Below are positions 1 through 6,778 of a stretch of 14,525 bases of DNA, piece after piece. The notes under the pieces were generated by a model. That model did not search any database and was not told the DNA's origin. It worked only from the letters and a program-made list of their open reading frames with translations. Within the stretch, counting starts at the first letter, position 1. The number at the start of each line of letters is the position of its first letter. The translations under genes and the position numbers were made by a program. Source of the stretch: RGIG1959 sp045637645 (GTDB lineage Bacteria; Bacillota; Clostridia; Oscillospirales; Acutalibacteraceae); contig JAZTZV010000037.1 of assembly GCA_045637645.1 (NCBI GenBank), positions 1 to 14,525 of the forward strand. Direction: 5' to 3'.

Positions 1-118
1 GATTTTGGCGAAGCAAAAAGACGGAAGGGATTTGTCGCGTGAAACGCGACCGCACACATTCGTGTGCGCGGTGCGCAGCCTTCTACGCGCCCTACGGTGA
101 TGTCGCAAGACGGTGATG
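1..118. other. Hairpin-rich intergenic sequence downstream of mnmE
   Basis: No gene start with a ribosome site is visible. The stretch holds two back-to-back perfect 7-bp hairpins: GTCGCGT/ACGCGAC at 34-40/44-50 with a GAA loop, and CGCACAC/GTGTGCG at 51-57/62-68. A 10-base direct repeat (ACGGTGATGT) occurs at 94-103 and 110-119, the second copy touching the mnmE stop codon. No T-run follows the stems on the minus strand, so a classical intrinsic terminator for mnmE is not supported. It may be the end of a palindromic repeat cut by the window edge. A minus-strand open frame starting near 58 runs off the window but has no recognisable ribosome site. Confidence 0.5.
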
Positions 119-1480
119 TTACTTGCCCACGCAGAAGCGGCTGAACACTTCCGCAACCACGGTGTCGCTGACGCGTTCGCCCGTCAGCTCCAACACGGCA
201 GAGAGCGCTTCGTCGATGCACACGGCGGCGGCATCTTCGGCGAGTCCCGACGACAGCGCGTCAATGGCGGCGCGGATGCTGTCACGGCAACGTGCCGCGC
301 CGATGCGCTGACGCTCGTTGGCAAGCATCGGTTCGTCGCCCGTCAGACCCGCGATGCCTGTCACTTGCATGACGGCGGAGGTGAGAGCGTCGAGTCCCGC
401 ACCGTCCTTGGCGCACAGCGCCACAAGCGGGAATGCGCTTTGTTGCAGCGCGTCGGGAACGAGGTCGCACAAATCGGTTTTGTTGAGGATGATCACGGCG
501 TGCTTGCCGTCAAGCGAAGCGAGAAGTTCTTTGTCGCCCTCGTCAAACGGGCGAGAGCTGTCAAACACAGCAAGCACAAGTGCCGCATCTTCCAACTTTT
601 TGCGCGCTTTTTGCACGCCGATGCGCTCAACGGTGTCGTCGGTGTCGTGCAAGCCCGCCGTGTCGGACAAGCGCAGGCGCACATCGCCGAGAAGTACGGT
701 TTCCTCCACCACGTCGCGAGTCGTGCCCGCGATGTCGGTGACGATGCTTCGCTCGCAACCCGACAGCAAATTCATCAACGTCGATTTGCCGACGTTCGGC
801 GCGCCGACGATGGCGGTGTCAATACCGCTTGTGAGGATGCGTCCCGCGTCGGCGGTGGCGAGAAGCGCGTCGAGTGTTTCGGCGGCGGTTTCAAGCGATG
901 CGATCAGCTCGTCGCTCGGAAGCGGCGGCACATCGTCATCGGGATAATCAATAAACGCGGCGATTTGTGCAGACAAACCGACCAGCACGGTTTTGACCTC
1001 GTCGAGTTTGCGATAAAGCGCACCCTCGCGCGCGGTCAACGCGGATTTTGCGGCGATTTTGCCTTCGGCGGCAATGAGATCCATCACCGCTTCCGCGCCC
1101 GAAAGATCCATCTTGCCGTTGAGGAACGCGCGGCGCGTAAATTCGCCGCCCGCCGCGGGTTTAGCACCCGCCGCGATCGCCGCGCGAAGCACGCGGCGCA
1201 AAATATACGTACCGCCGTGGCAGGAAAACTCCACGGTGTTTTCGCCTGTATAACTGTGCGGCGCGCGAAACACAAGTGCCACACAGTCGTCGATGTCGCC
1301 GTCGGCATCAAACACGTGACCGTAAGCGGCTTGATAGCCGTCGAGTGACAACAGCGGTTTGCCGCTTGCGGCACGAAACAACGTGTCGGCAATGGTGATC
1401 GCGTCGTCGCCCGACAAGCGAATGACACCGAGTCCCGCAGGACTCAGCGGCGTCGCAATCGCGGCGATGGTCGTGGACAT
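119..1480 (-). CDS. mnmE: tRNA uridine-5-carboxymethylaminomethyl modification GTPase MnmE
   Basis: With MnmG, MnmE installs the carboxymethylaminomethyl group at C5 of the wobble uridine (U34) of certain tRNAs, using a folate-derived one-carbon unit; it acts in the cytoplasm. The 453-aa product has the full architecture: an N-terminal folate-binding domain opening with TIAAIATP, a helical domain, and an inserted G domain. The G motifs are GAPNVGKS (226-233), TTRD (253-256), DTAG (273-276) and NKTD (333-336). The C-terminal FCVGK (449-453) carries the conserved cysteine. I chose the start at 1480 rather than an upstream in-frame ATG at 1510 because GAGGTGA (1486-1492 on the complement) lies at the right distance and family members begin at this point. 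It is the last gene of the leftward operon after tsaD, separated by a palindromic repeat. No mnmG start is visible to its left. Confidence 0.97.
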   Translation of the reverse strand: MSTTIAAIATPLSPAGLGVIRLSGDDAITIADTLFRAASGKPLLSLDGYQAAYGHVFDADGDIDDCVALVFRAPHSYTGENTVEFSCHGGTYILRRVLRAAIAAGAKPAAGGEFTRRAFLNGKMDLSGAEAVMDLIAAEGKIAAKSALTAREGALYRKLDEVKTVLVGLSAQIAAFIDYPDDDVPPLPSDELIASLETAAETLDALLATADAGRILTSGIDTAIVGAPNVGKSTLMNLLSGCERSIVTDIAGTTRDVVEETVLLGDVRLRLSDTAGLHDTDDTVERIGVQKARKKLEDAALVLAVFDSSRPFDEGDKELLASLDGKHAVIILNKTDLCDLVPDALQQSAFPLVALCAKDGAGLDALTSAVMQVTGIAGLTGDEPMLANERQRIGAARCRDSIRAAIDALSSGLAEDAAAVCIDEALSAVLELTGERVSDTVVAEVFSRFCVGK

Positions 1481-1510
1481 AAGGGTCACCTCAGTTTCAA
1501 AGTATAGCAA

Positions 1511-1656
1511 AGGCTTCCCCTTGAGGGGAAGCTGTCGCCGCAGGCGACTGATGAGGTGTAGCCGCCATAGGCGGCGTTATAAACAGCACAACAAATGCGA
1601 CGCACACCTCATCCGTCAGTCCTTCGGACTCCCACCTTCCCCTCAAGGGGAAGGCT
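1511..1656. repeat. MITE-like palindromic repeat between tsaD and mnmE
   Basis: About 146 bp with imperfect terminal inverted repeats of roughly 50 bp. The left arm starts AGGCTTCCCCTTGAGGGGAA; the complement of the right arm starts almost identically, and both arms run into GATGAGGTGT. Nested hairpins are visible: CTTCCCC/GGGGAAG (1514-1520/1525-1531), GTCGCC/GGCGAC (1534-1539/1543-1548), GCCGCC/GGCGGC (1561-1566/1570-1575), AGTCC/GGACT (1618-1622/1626-1630) and CCTTCCCC/GGGGAAGG (1635-1642/1647-1654). There is no coding capacity for a transposase. Its length, inverted ends and GAGGGGAAG tips fit non-autonomous palindromic repeats scattered in gut Clostridia genomes; that assignment is from memory. 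In the transcript it would fold into a large structure between tsaD and mnmE. Confidence 0.8.
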
Positions 1657-1665
1657 TATCGTGTA

Positions 1666-2670
1666 TCACTCAATACTCATTGTCGCGCTCGCATTGAGCG
1701 ATAAATCGGCAACGTTTCCCGCGACAAATTCATAATAGCCTTGCGCGCCGATCATGGCGGCGTTATCGCCGCACAGCGACAGCGGCGGCATATACAGCGC
1801 AAAGCCTTCCTCGTCACACGCCGCTTGCATTTGACGGCGAAGTTCGGAGTTTGCCGACACACCGCCCGCGAGCACGATCGTCTTCATGCCGCTTTCCTTG
1901 GCGGCGGCGATGGTTTTGTCCACCAAAATATCCGCCACCGTGAATCGAAGCGATGCACAAAGATCCTCGATGTTGACTTCGAGATCGCGTTGCTTGGCGT
2001 TGTGCAGCTGGTTGAGCACGGCGGTTTTGAGTCCCGAAAAACTGAAATCAAACGGACTGTCCTCCACCTTCGGGCGAGGGAGTGTGAACGCGTGCGGATC
2101 GCCGCCTTCGGCGCGCTTGTCAAGCGCGATACCGCCGGGGTAGGGCATGCCCATGGCTCTGGCAGCTTTGTCGAAACATTCGCCCGCCGCGTCGTCGCGC
2201 GTTCTGCCGATGATGCGGAAGTTCGTGTAATCCTCGCACACGACGAGATGCGTGTGACCGCCCGACACCACAAGGCACAAAAACGGCGGTTTCAAATCGG
2301 GGTGGGAGGGGTAGTTCGACGCAATGTGTCCGCGCAGATGATGCACGGGAACAAGCGGCTTGTTCGCCGAAAACGCAAGACCTTTGGCGAAGTTGACACC
2401 GACAAGCAGTGCACCGATGAGACCGGGGTGAGCAGTCACCGCCACCGCGTCGATGTCGTCAAGTGTCACGTTTGCCGCCGACAGTGCTTCGCGCGTCACA
2501 CCCGAGATGGCTTCCGCGTGACGGCGCGAAGCGATTTCGGGAACCACGCCTCCGTACAAACGATGCTCGTCCACTTGCGTCGCGACGATGTTCGAGAGAA
2601 TATGTCGACCGTCCTCAACGACCGCCGCGGCGGTCTCGTCGCAGGACGATTCAATCGCTAAAATTTTCAT
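1666..2670 (-). CDS. tsaD: tRNA N6-threonylcarbamoyladenosine synthase subunit TsaD
   Basis: TsaD transfers the threonylcarbamoyl group from threonylcarbamoyl-AMP to A37 of ANN-decoding tRNAs, working with TsaB and TsaE in bacteria. The 334-aa product has the usual length and the Kae1/Qri7 signatures: an N-terminal ILAIESSCDET, the metal-binding HHLRGH (histidines 111 and 115), a VSGGHTH loop (135-141), and the C-terminal GDNAAMI with the third metal ligand at Asp302. The start is fixed by AAGGAG upstream and by the 3-base gap to the stop codon of the preceding rimI-like gene, so the two are co-transcribed and probably translationally coupled. The neighbourhood (YwlE- and RimI-type genes) is typical of t6A clusters in Firmicutes, but neither tsaB nor tsaE is present in the window. 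Confidence 0.97.
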   Translation of the reverse strand: MKILAIESSCDETAAAVVEDGRHILSNIVATQVDEHRLYGGVVPEIASRRHAEAISGVTREALSAANVTLDDIDAVAVTAHPGLIGALLVGVNFAKGLAFSANKPLVPVHHLRGHIASNYPSHPDLKPPFLCLVVSGGHTHLVVCEDYTNFRIIGRTRDDAAGECFDKAARAMGMPYPGGIALDKRAEGGDPHAFTLPRPKVEDSPFDFSFSGLKTAVLNQLHNAKQRDLEVNIEDLCASLRFTVADILVDKTIAAAKESGMKTIVLAGGVSANSELRRQMQAACDEEGFALYMPPLSLCGDNAAMIGAQGYYEFVAGNVADLSLNASATMSIE

Positions 2671-2673
2671 TCC

Positions 2674-3525
2674 TCAGCTCTCCTTTTCGAAATAGAGCGA
2701 ATAAATCGCGGCATCCTCGGTGGGGTGCGAATAAAACTTCGGGCGGATGCCGTCTTTGACAAACCCGTGTCGTTCATACAACTGAATGGCGGGATCGTTT
2801 GACACGCGCACTTCAAGCGTGATGCGGTACAATTGTTGCTCTTCGGCAATGCGACGCGCCTCCGTCAGCAACGCGCTTGCGACGCCGTGACGGCGATGTT
2901 CCGTTTTGACGGCGATGTTCGTCACACTCATTTCATCGACGACAATGTGCGTGCCGAGATACCCGAGCACGTCTCCGTTTCGCTCGGCGACAAAGAAATG
3001 TGCGCAAGGGTTGTCGAGTTCTTCGGCGAGTCCTTGCTCACTCCACGGATCGGCAAAGCATTCGCGCTCAATGTCGGCGAGCGCGGCGATGTGTTCGACG
3101 GTCATCGGCACGACGCGAAACGCCGCACCGACCCATTCGAGGATCGCTTTTTGCAGAATGTCGCGCGTGTGGCGGTAATCGGTCAGCGACAACCCGAACG
3201 GATCGGGAATCCCCTTTCCGAGAACGATCACTTTGTCGGGATCGACATCAAACAACGACGTTACCGCCACCTTGTGTGACGGCGTCATCACGCCGATCTC
3301 GTCCGCCCAAGCAACTTGTTCGGCGGTGATCAACTGCGACTTGTGGAACGACAGGTCAATGCCGATTTCGCGAAGCGCCATCACCGCGTACACCGACGCG
3401 GCGGCACCCGTCACAGACAATCCCGCGCTTTGCACCTCGTCGCCCGCGGCTTGATAACGCTCGACAAGTGCCTTCGCCATCGGACTGCGGCAGGTGTTGC
3501 CCGTGCAAACGACCAATCGTTTCAT
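2674..3525 (-). CDS. Fusion of YwlE-type protein arginine phosphatase and RimI-type N-acetyltransferase
   Basis: This 283-aa protein joins two enzymes usually encoded separately. Residues 1-135 are a low-molecular-weight phosphatase: the P-loop is CTGNTCRSP with nucleophile Cys7 and Arg13, and the general acid lies in DPF (108-110). Thr11 in the P-loop is at the same position as the threonine that gives Bacillus YwlE its preference for phosphoarginine, so protein arginine phosphatase is more likely than tyrosine phosphatase (family knowledge plus inference). Residues 138-283 are a GNAT domain of the RimI type: acetyl-CoA loop RRHGVA (211-216), the LEVRVSN strand (237-243), then LYERHGF and FYSHPTEDA. 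RimI acetylates the N-terminus of ribosomal protein S18. The reading frame is continuous across the junction and only one ribosome site (AAAGGA, upstream of 3525) is evident. It heads the operon with tsaD and mnmE. Confidence 0.92.
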   Translation of the reverse strand: MKRLVVCTGNTCRSPMAKALVERYQAAGDEVQSAGLSVTGAAASVYAVMALREIGIDLSFHKSQLITAEQVAWADEIGVMTPSHKVAVTSLFDVDPDKVIVLGKGIPDPFGLSLTDYRHTRDILQKAILEWVGAAFRVVPMTVEHIAALADIERECFADPWSEQGLAEELDNPCAHFFVAERNGDVLGYLGTHIVVDEMSVTNIAVKTEHRRHGVASALLTEARRIAEEQQLYRITLEVRVSNDPAIQLYERHGFVKDGIRPKFYSHPTEDAAIYSLYFEKES

Positions 3526-3557
3526 GCGATCACATCCTTTTTGTCATAGATATCATC

Positions 3558-3586
3558 AGTATAGCATAACGGTATTTGAATTTCAA
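3558..3586 (-). promoter_or_regulatory. SigA-type promoter of the leftward phosphatase-rimI/tsaD/mnmE operon
   Basis: Read on the complement, TTGAAA (3581-3586) is followed after exactly 17 bases by TATACT (3558-3563). Transcription would start near 3551, about 25 bases before the ATG at 3525. It faces away from the fhs promoter, with 45 bases between the two -35 boxes. Confidence 0.8.
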
Positions 3587-3631
3587 CTGTGCATACAAGC
3601 TTTTGGGTGCGCATTTTCTTTGTGATTTCTC

Positions 3632-3660
3632 TTGTATTCGAATCGACAATATGATATACT
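3632..3660 (+). promoter_or_regulatory. SigA-type promoter of fhs
   Basis: TTGTAT (3632-3637), a 17-base spacer and TATACT (3655-3660). The predicted leader before the ATG at 3702 is only about 35 bases, too short for a folate riboswitch, and none is visible. Confidence 0.8.
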
Positions 3661-3701
3661 GATACCATAAATATACTCCAAAACGAAAGGGCGGAACCGT
3701 T

Positions 3702-5378
3702 ATGGCATTTTTATCCGATATTGAAATTGCACAACAAGCAAAGACCCTGCCCGTCCGCGACATCGCGGCCAAACTCGGTTTGACCGACGATGATCTCATC
3801 CCTTACGGTCATGACAAAGCGAAAGTCCGTTTGTCGGTGCGCGACCGCTTGAACGATCGCGAAAACGGCAAATTGATTTTGGTGACCGCGATTTCCCCGA
3901 CTCCTGCGGGAGAAGGCAAAACCACCACCACCGTCGGTCTCGGCGATGCGCTTCAAAAACTCGGCAAGAAAGTCGTGTTGGCGCTTCGCGAACCGTCGCT
4001 CGGCCCCGTGTTCGGCATCAAAGGCGGCGCGGCGGGCGGCGGCTGGGCGCAGGTCGTTCCGATGGAGGACATCAACCTGCACTTCACGGGTGATATGCAC
4101 GCCATCGGCGCGGCGAACAACCTGCTTGCCGCGATGCTCGACAACCACATTCACCAAGGCAACGCACTTGACATCGACACCCGCCGCATCACGTGGAAGC
4201 GCTGTGTCGACATGAACGACCGTCAACTCCGTCAAGTGACCGACGGTCTGGGCGGCCCCTTGAACGGCGTGCCGCGTGAGGACGGCTTTGACATCACGGT
4301 TGCCTCCGAAATTATGGCGGTGTTGTGCCTCGCGTCCGACATTCTTGATTTGAAACAACGTCTGGCGAACATCGTCGTCGGCTACAACCGCGCGGGCGAA
4401 CCCATCACGGCGGGCATGCTCAAAGCGCAAGGCGCGATGACCGCGCTTTTGAAAGATGCGATCCAACCCAACTTGGTGCAAACGCTCGAGCATACGCCTG
4501 CGTTTGTCCACGGCGGCCCGTTCGCGAACATTGCCCACGGTTGCAACAGCGTTGTGGCGACGCAAATGGCGATGAAACTCGGTGATTACGTGGTCACCGA
4601 AGCGGGTTTCGGCGCGGATCTCGGCGCGGAAAAATTCTTCAACATCAAATGCCGCAAAGCGGGCTTGTCGCCTGACGCGGCGGTTATTGTTGCGACGGTG
4701 CGTGCGCTGAAATTCCACGGCGGTGTGCCGAAAGCCGAGCTCGGAACCGAAAATCTCGATGCCCTCGAAAAAGGCATCCCGAACCTTCTCAAACACATCG
4801 AAAACATCGCCGAGCATTTCGGTATCCCGTCGGTCGTGGCAATCAACCGTTTCCCGACCGATACCGAAGCGGAGCTTGCGCTCGTACGCGAAAAGTGCGA
4901 AGCACTCGGCGTGAACGTGGCGCTCTCCGAAGTGTGGGGCAAAGGCGGCGACGGCGGCATTGAACTGGCTCAAGAAGTCATCAAGCTGTGCGAGCAACCC
5001 TCGAACTTCCGCCTGACCTACGACAACGAGCAATCGCTCGAAGACAAAATCACTGCCGTTGTCAAAAATGTTTACGGCGGCGACAATGTCAATTTCCTGC
5101 CTGCGGCGAAGAAAGAGCTCGAGCGTTTGACGGCACTCGGCTACGGCAATCTCCCCGTTTGTATGGCAAAAACGCAATATTCGTTCTCGGACGACCCCGC
5201 GCTTTTGTGCCGTCCGAGCGGCTTCACCGTCACCGTGCGTAACGTGAAGCTTGCCGCCGGTGCGGGCTTTGTTGTGGTGCTGACAGGCAACATCATGACG
5301 ATGCCCGGACTCCCGAAAGTGCCCGCCGCCGAAGCAATCGACGTCGACGAAAACGGTAAGATCACCGGTTTGTTCTGA
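3702..5378 (+). CDS. fhs: Formate-tetrahydrofolate ligase (10-formyl-THF synthetase)
   Basis: Catalyses ATP + formate + tetrahydrofolate to 10-formyl-tetrahydrofolate in the cytoplasm, feeding purine synthesis, initiator tRNA formylation or, in acetogens, the methyl branch of the Wood-Ljungdahl pathway. The 558-aa length is typical. The ATP-binding loop PTPAGEGKTTT is at 66-76. Other family blocks are LREPSLGPVFGIKGGAAGGG, FTGDMHAI, the EAGFGADLGAEKF region and the C-terminal TGNIMTMPGLPKVPAA, which matches the canonical end of the family. The start follows a modest AAAGGG ribosome site. A second gene follows 27 bases downstream with a strong ribosome site, so the two form an operon. No other Wood-Ljungdahl gene is in the window, so an acetogenic role is not implied. 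By supplying folate one-carbon units it is metabolically linked to MnmE, but it is transcribed divergently from it. Confidence 0.98.
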   Translation: MAFLSDIEIAQQAKTLPVRDIAAKLGLTDDDLIPYGHDKAKVRLSVRDRLNDRENGKLILVTAISPTPAGEGKTTTTVGLGDALQKLGKKVVLALREPSLGPVFGIKGGAAGGGWAQVVPMEDINLHFTGDMHAIGAANNLLAAMLDNHIHQGNALDIDTRRITWKRCVDMNDRQLRQVTDGLGGPLNGVPREDGFDITVASEIMAVLCLASDILDLKQRLANIVVGYNRAGEPITAGMLKAQGAMTALLKDAIQPNLVQTLEHTPAFVHGGPFANIAHGCNSVVATQMAMKLGDYVVTEAGFGADLGAEKFFNIKCRKAGLSPDAAVIVATVRALKFHGGVPKAELGTENLDALEKGIPNLLKHIENIAEHFGIPSVVAINRFPTDTEAELALVREKCEALGVNVALSEVWGKGGDGGIELAQEVIKLCEQPSNFRLTYDNEQSLEDKITAVVKNVYGGDNVNFLPAAKKELERLTALGYGNLPVCMAKTQYSFSDDPALLCRPSGFTVTVRNVKLAAGAGFVVVLTGNIMTMPGLPKVPAAEAIDVDENGKITGLF

Positions 5379-5405
5379 TAGATATTCTGTAAAGGAGGGA
5401 TCGAT

Positions 5406-5963
5406 ATGGACAGCCAACTGCTCCGTGAGCAATATGTCACGCGCGATCTGCCTGCGTATATCCACGCCGATCCCACCCCGTTTTATGAGGCGTTCGAAGA
5501 AGGGGAGGACGCGATGGAATCGCTGTTCACCCACGTGTGGGAAACGATGTGTGTGCGCGAACAGGCACCGCTTGCCGACCACCCGTTCTTCCCCGAGATC
5601 ATGCCGTATGTGCTGGAAGATTCCGAAGAGGGCTTTTGCGCGATCGTTACGTTAACGCTTCCGAAAACGCCTGCCGCGCCGTCGATGAGCGGCGCGATCG
5701 TGTTCGGCTCGGCGATGGATCCGCGCGTGTTCGCGGGTGTGCCGATCAAACTCAAAAACGGACAAACGTTGCAACTCGAGGAAGTGCGCGCGTCGGGCAA
5801 ACGCGAAGCCTTTGCGGTGCTTCATCAAGGCTGTGACAATGGGATCACCCTGTTCGATGCGCCGAATCCGCAAAAACGCGACCAAGACACACCGCTCCAT
5901 CCCGCGCGCCGCGAAGCGGCAACGGTGGACGCCATTGTGTGCTGGTGTATGGAACACGACTAA
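5406..5963 (+). CDS. Uncharacterised 185-aa cytoplasmic protein downstream of fhs
   Basis: I do not recognise this protein. The start is well supported by AAAGGAGGG at 5391-5399, and the gene lies 27 bases after fhs and just before an intrinsic terminator, so it is probably the second and last gene of the fhs operon. The 185-aa product has no signal peptide or membrane segment. The first half is acidic and aromatic-rich (for example FYEAFEEGEDAMESLF, 26-41). The middle alternates hydrophobic strands with glycine turns (about 80-150), suggesting a beta-rich fold. The C-terminus has two cysteines (CWC at 179-181) and a short histidine-bearing tail. A hydrophobic beta core with acidic flanks suggests a small globular protein; no catalytic motif stands out. 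Confidence 0.8.
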   Translation: MDSQLLREQYVTRDLPAYIHADPTPFYEAFEEGEDAMESLFTHVWETMCVREQAPLADHPFFPEIMPYVLEDSEEGFCAIVTLTLPKTPAAPSMSGAIVFGSAMDPRVFAGVPIKLKNGQTLQLEEVRASGKREAFAVLHQGCDNGITLFDAPNPQKRDQDTPLHPARREAATVDAIVCWCMEHD

Positions 5964-5977
5964 ACGATACACAATCA

Positions 5978-6019
5978 TCTTTTGCCGATCGCCGAATGTC
6001 GCTCGGCAAAAGATTTTTT
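5978..6019 (+). terminator. Intrinsic terminator of the fhs operon
   Basis: A perfect 11-bp stem (TCTTTTGCCGA at 5978-5988 with TCGGCAAAAGA at 6003-6013), a 14-base loop and then six T residues (6014-6019). It begins 14 bases after the stop codon at 5963. The next gene starts at 6044, and no clear promoter is visible between the terminator and that gene. Confidence 0.92.
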
Positions 6020-6043
6020 GTTACACGGAAAGAAGAGAAATTG

Positions 6044-6778
6044 ATGATCAACACCATTTTGATGGATCTCGACGGCACGCTGTTGCCGTTTGAGCAAAAC
6101 GAGTTTTTAAAGGCGTATTTCGGGCAACTGTGCAAACAGTTGGCACCGAAAGGCTACGCTCCCGACGACATCGTGAAAGCGGTGTGGGCGGGTTCGAAAG
6201 CGATGATCGAAAACGACGGCACCGTGCTTAACCGTGATCGCTTTTGGGCGATGTTTGCGCAATGTCTCGGAGAAGAAATCCTTGCCGAGGAACAACAGCT
6301 TGACGCGTTTTACCTTGGTGAATTCGACAATGTAAAAACGATCCTGCGCGGCGAAAGCTGTGCCAAAGCACTCGTCGAACTTCTCAAAGAAAAAGGCTAC
6401 ACCGTGGTGCTCGCGACCAATCCGTTGTTCCCCGAACAAGCCCAACGCACGCGTATGTCGTGGGTCGGTTTGAAGCCTGACGACTTCGCACACGTCACGC
6501 ACTATCGAAACAGTCGGTTTTGCAAACCCAATGTGGCGTATTACGACGAGATCCTGCGCACCATCGGCAAGACGCCTGCGGAATGCTTGATGGTCGGCAA
6601 CAGCGTGGGGGAAGACTTGATCGCCGAACAACTCGGCATGCAGGTCTATTTTGTGAACACGTATGCAGAAAACCCGAACGGCGAACCGACCGACCGCTTC
6701 GCACAAGGCTCGCTTGACGAGTTTATGAAGTTTGCCGAAACCTTACCGAACGTTGAAACGAAAGGATCAAAAGTATGA
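6044..6778 (+). CDS. HAD-superfamily hydrolase
   Basis: A 244-aa haloacid-dehalogenase-like phosphatase, probably acting on a small phosphorylated metabolite in the cytoplasm. Motif I is DLDGT (nucleophile Asp8, acid Asp10), motif II is the threonine of LATNP (Thr125), motif III is the lysine of CKPN (Lys161), and motif IV is GNSVGED (185-191). The cap is a helical insert between about residues 15 and 100. The substrate cannot be read from sequence. I placed the start at 6044 because motif I must lie near the N-terminus and longer in-frame starts would overlap the upstream terminator; the ribosome site (GGAAAG/GAAGAG) is weak. The stop overlaps the start of the next gene by 4 bases (ATGA), so the two are translationally coupled. 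Confidence 0.88.
   Translation: MINTILMDLDGTLLPFEQNEFLKAYFGQLCKQLAPKGYAPDDIVKAVWAGSKAMIENDGTVLNRDRFWAMFAQCLGEEILAEEQQLDAFYLGEFDNVKTILRGESCAKALVELLKEKGYTVVLATNPLFPEQAQRTRMSWVGLKPDDFAHVTHYRNSRFCKPNVAYYDEILRTIGKTPAECLMVGNSVGEDLIAEQLGMQVYFVNTYAENPNGEPTDRFAQGSLDEFMKFAETLPNVETKGSKV

Noticed and set aside
113..1348. A 411-codon plus-strand frame opposite mnmE
   Set aside because: mnmE is certain from its G motifs; the antisense product is composition-biased and matches nothing.
1511..1656. CRISPR or multi-unit tandem array
   Set aside because: Only one pair of inverted arms, with no regular spacers or direct repeats.
3661..3701. Possible THF riboswitch before fhs
   Set aside because: The leader is only about 35 bases after the predicted start site and shows no paired structure of that size.
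3711..5582. A 623-codon open frame on the minus strand opposite fhs
   Set aside because: It is the antisense of a certain gene, with low-complexity, charged composition (many H, R, V) typical of antisense frames in GC-rich codons, and no ribosome site or family match.
5939..6043. A longer HAD protein starting at 5939
   Set aside because: The extra 35 residues would be read through the fhs-operon terminator and place the DLDGT motif far from the N-terminus.
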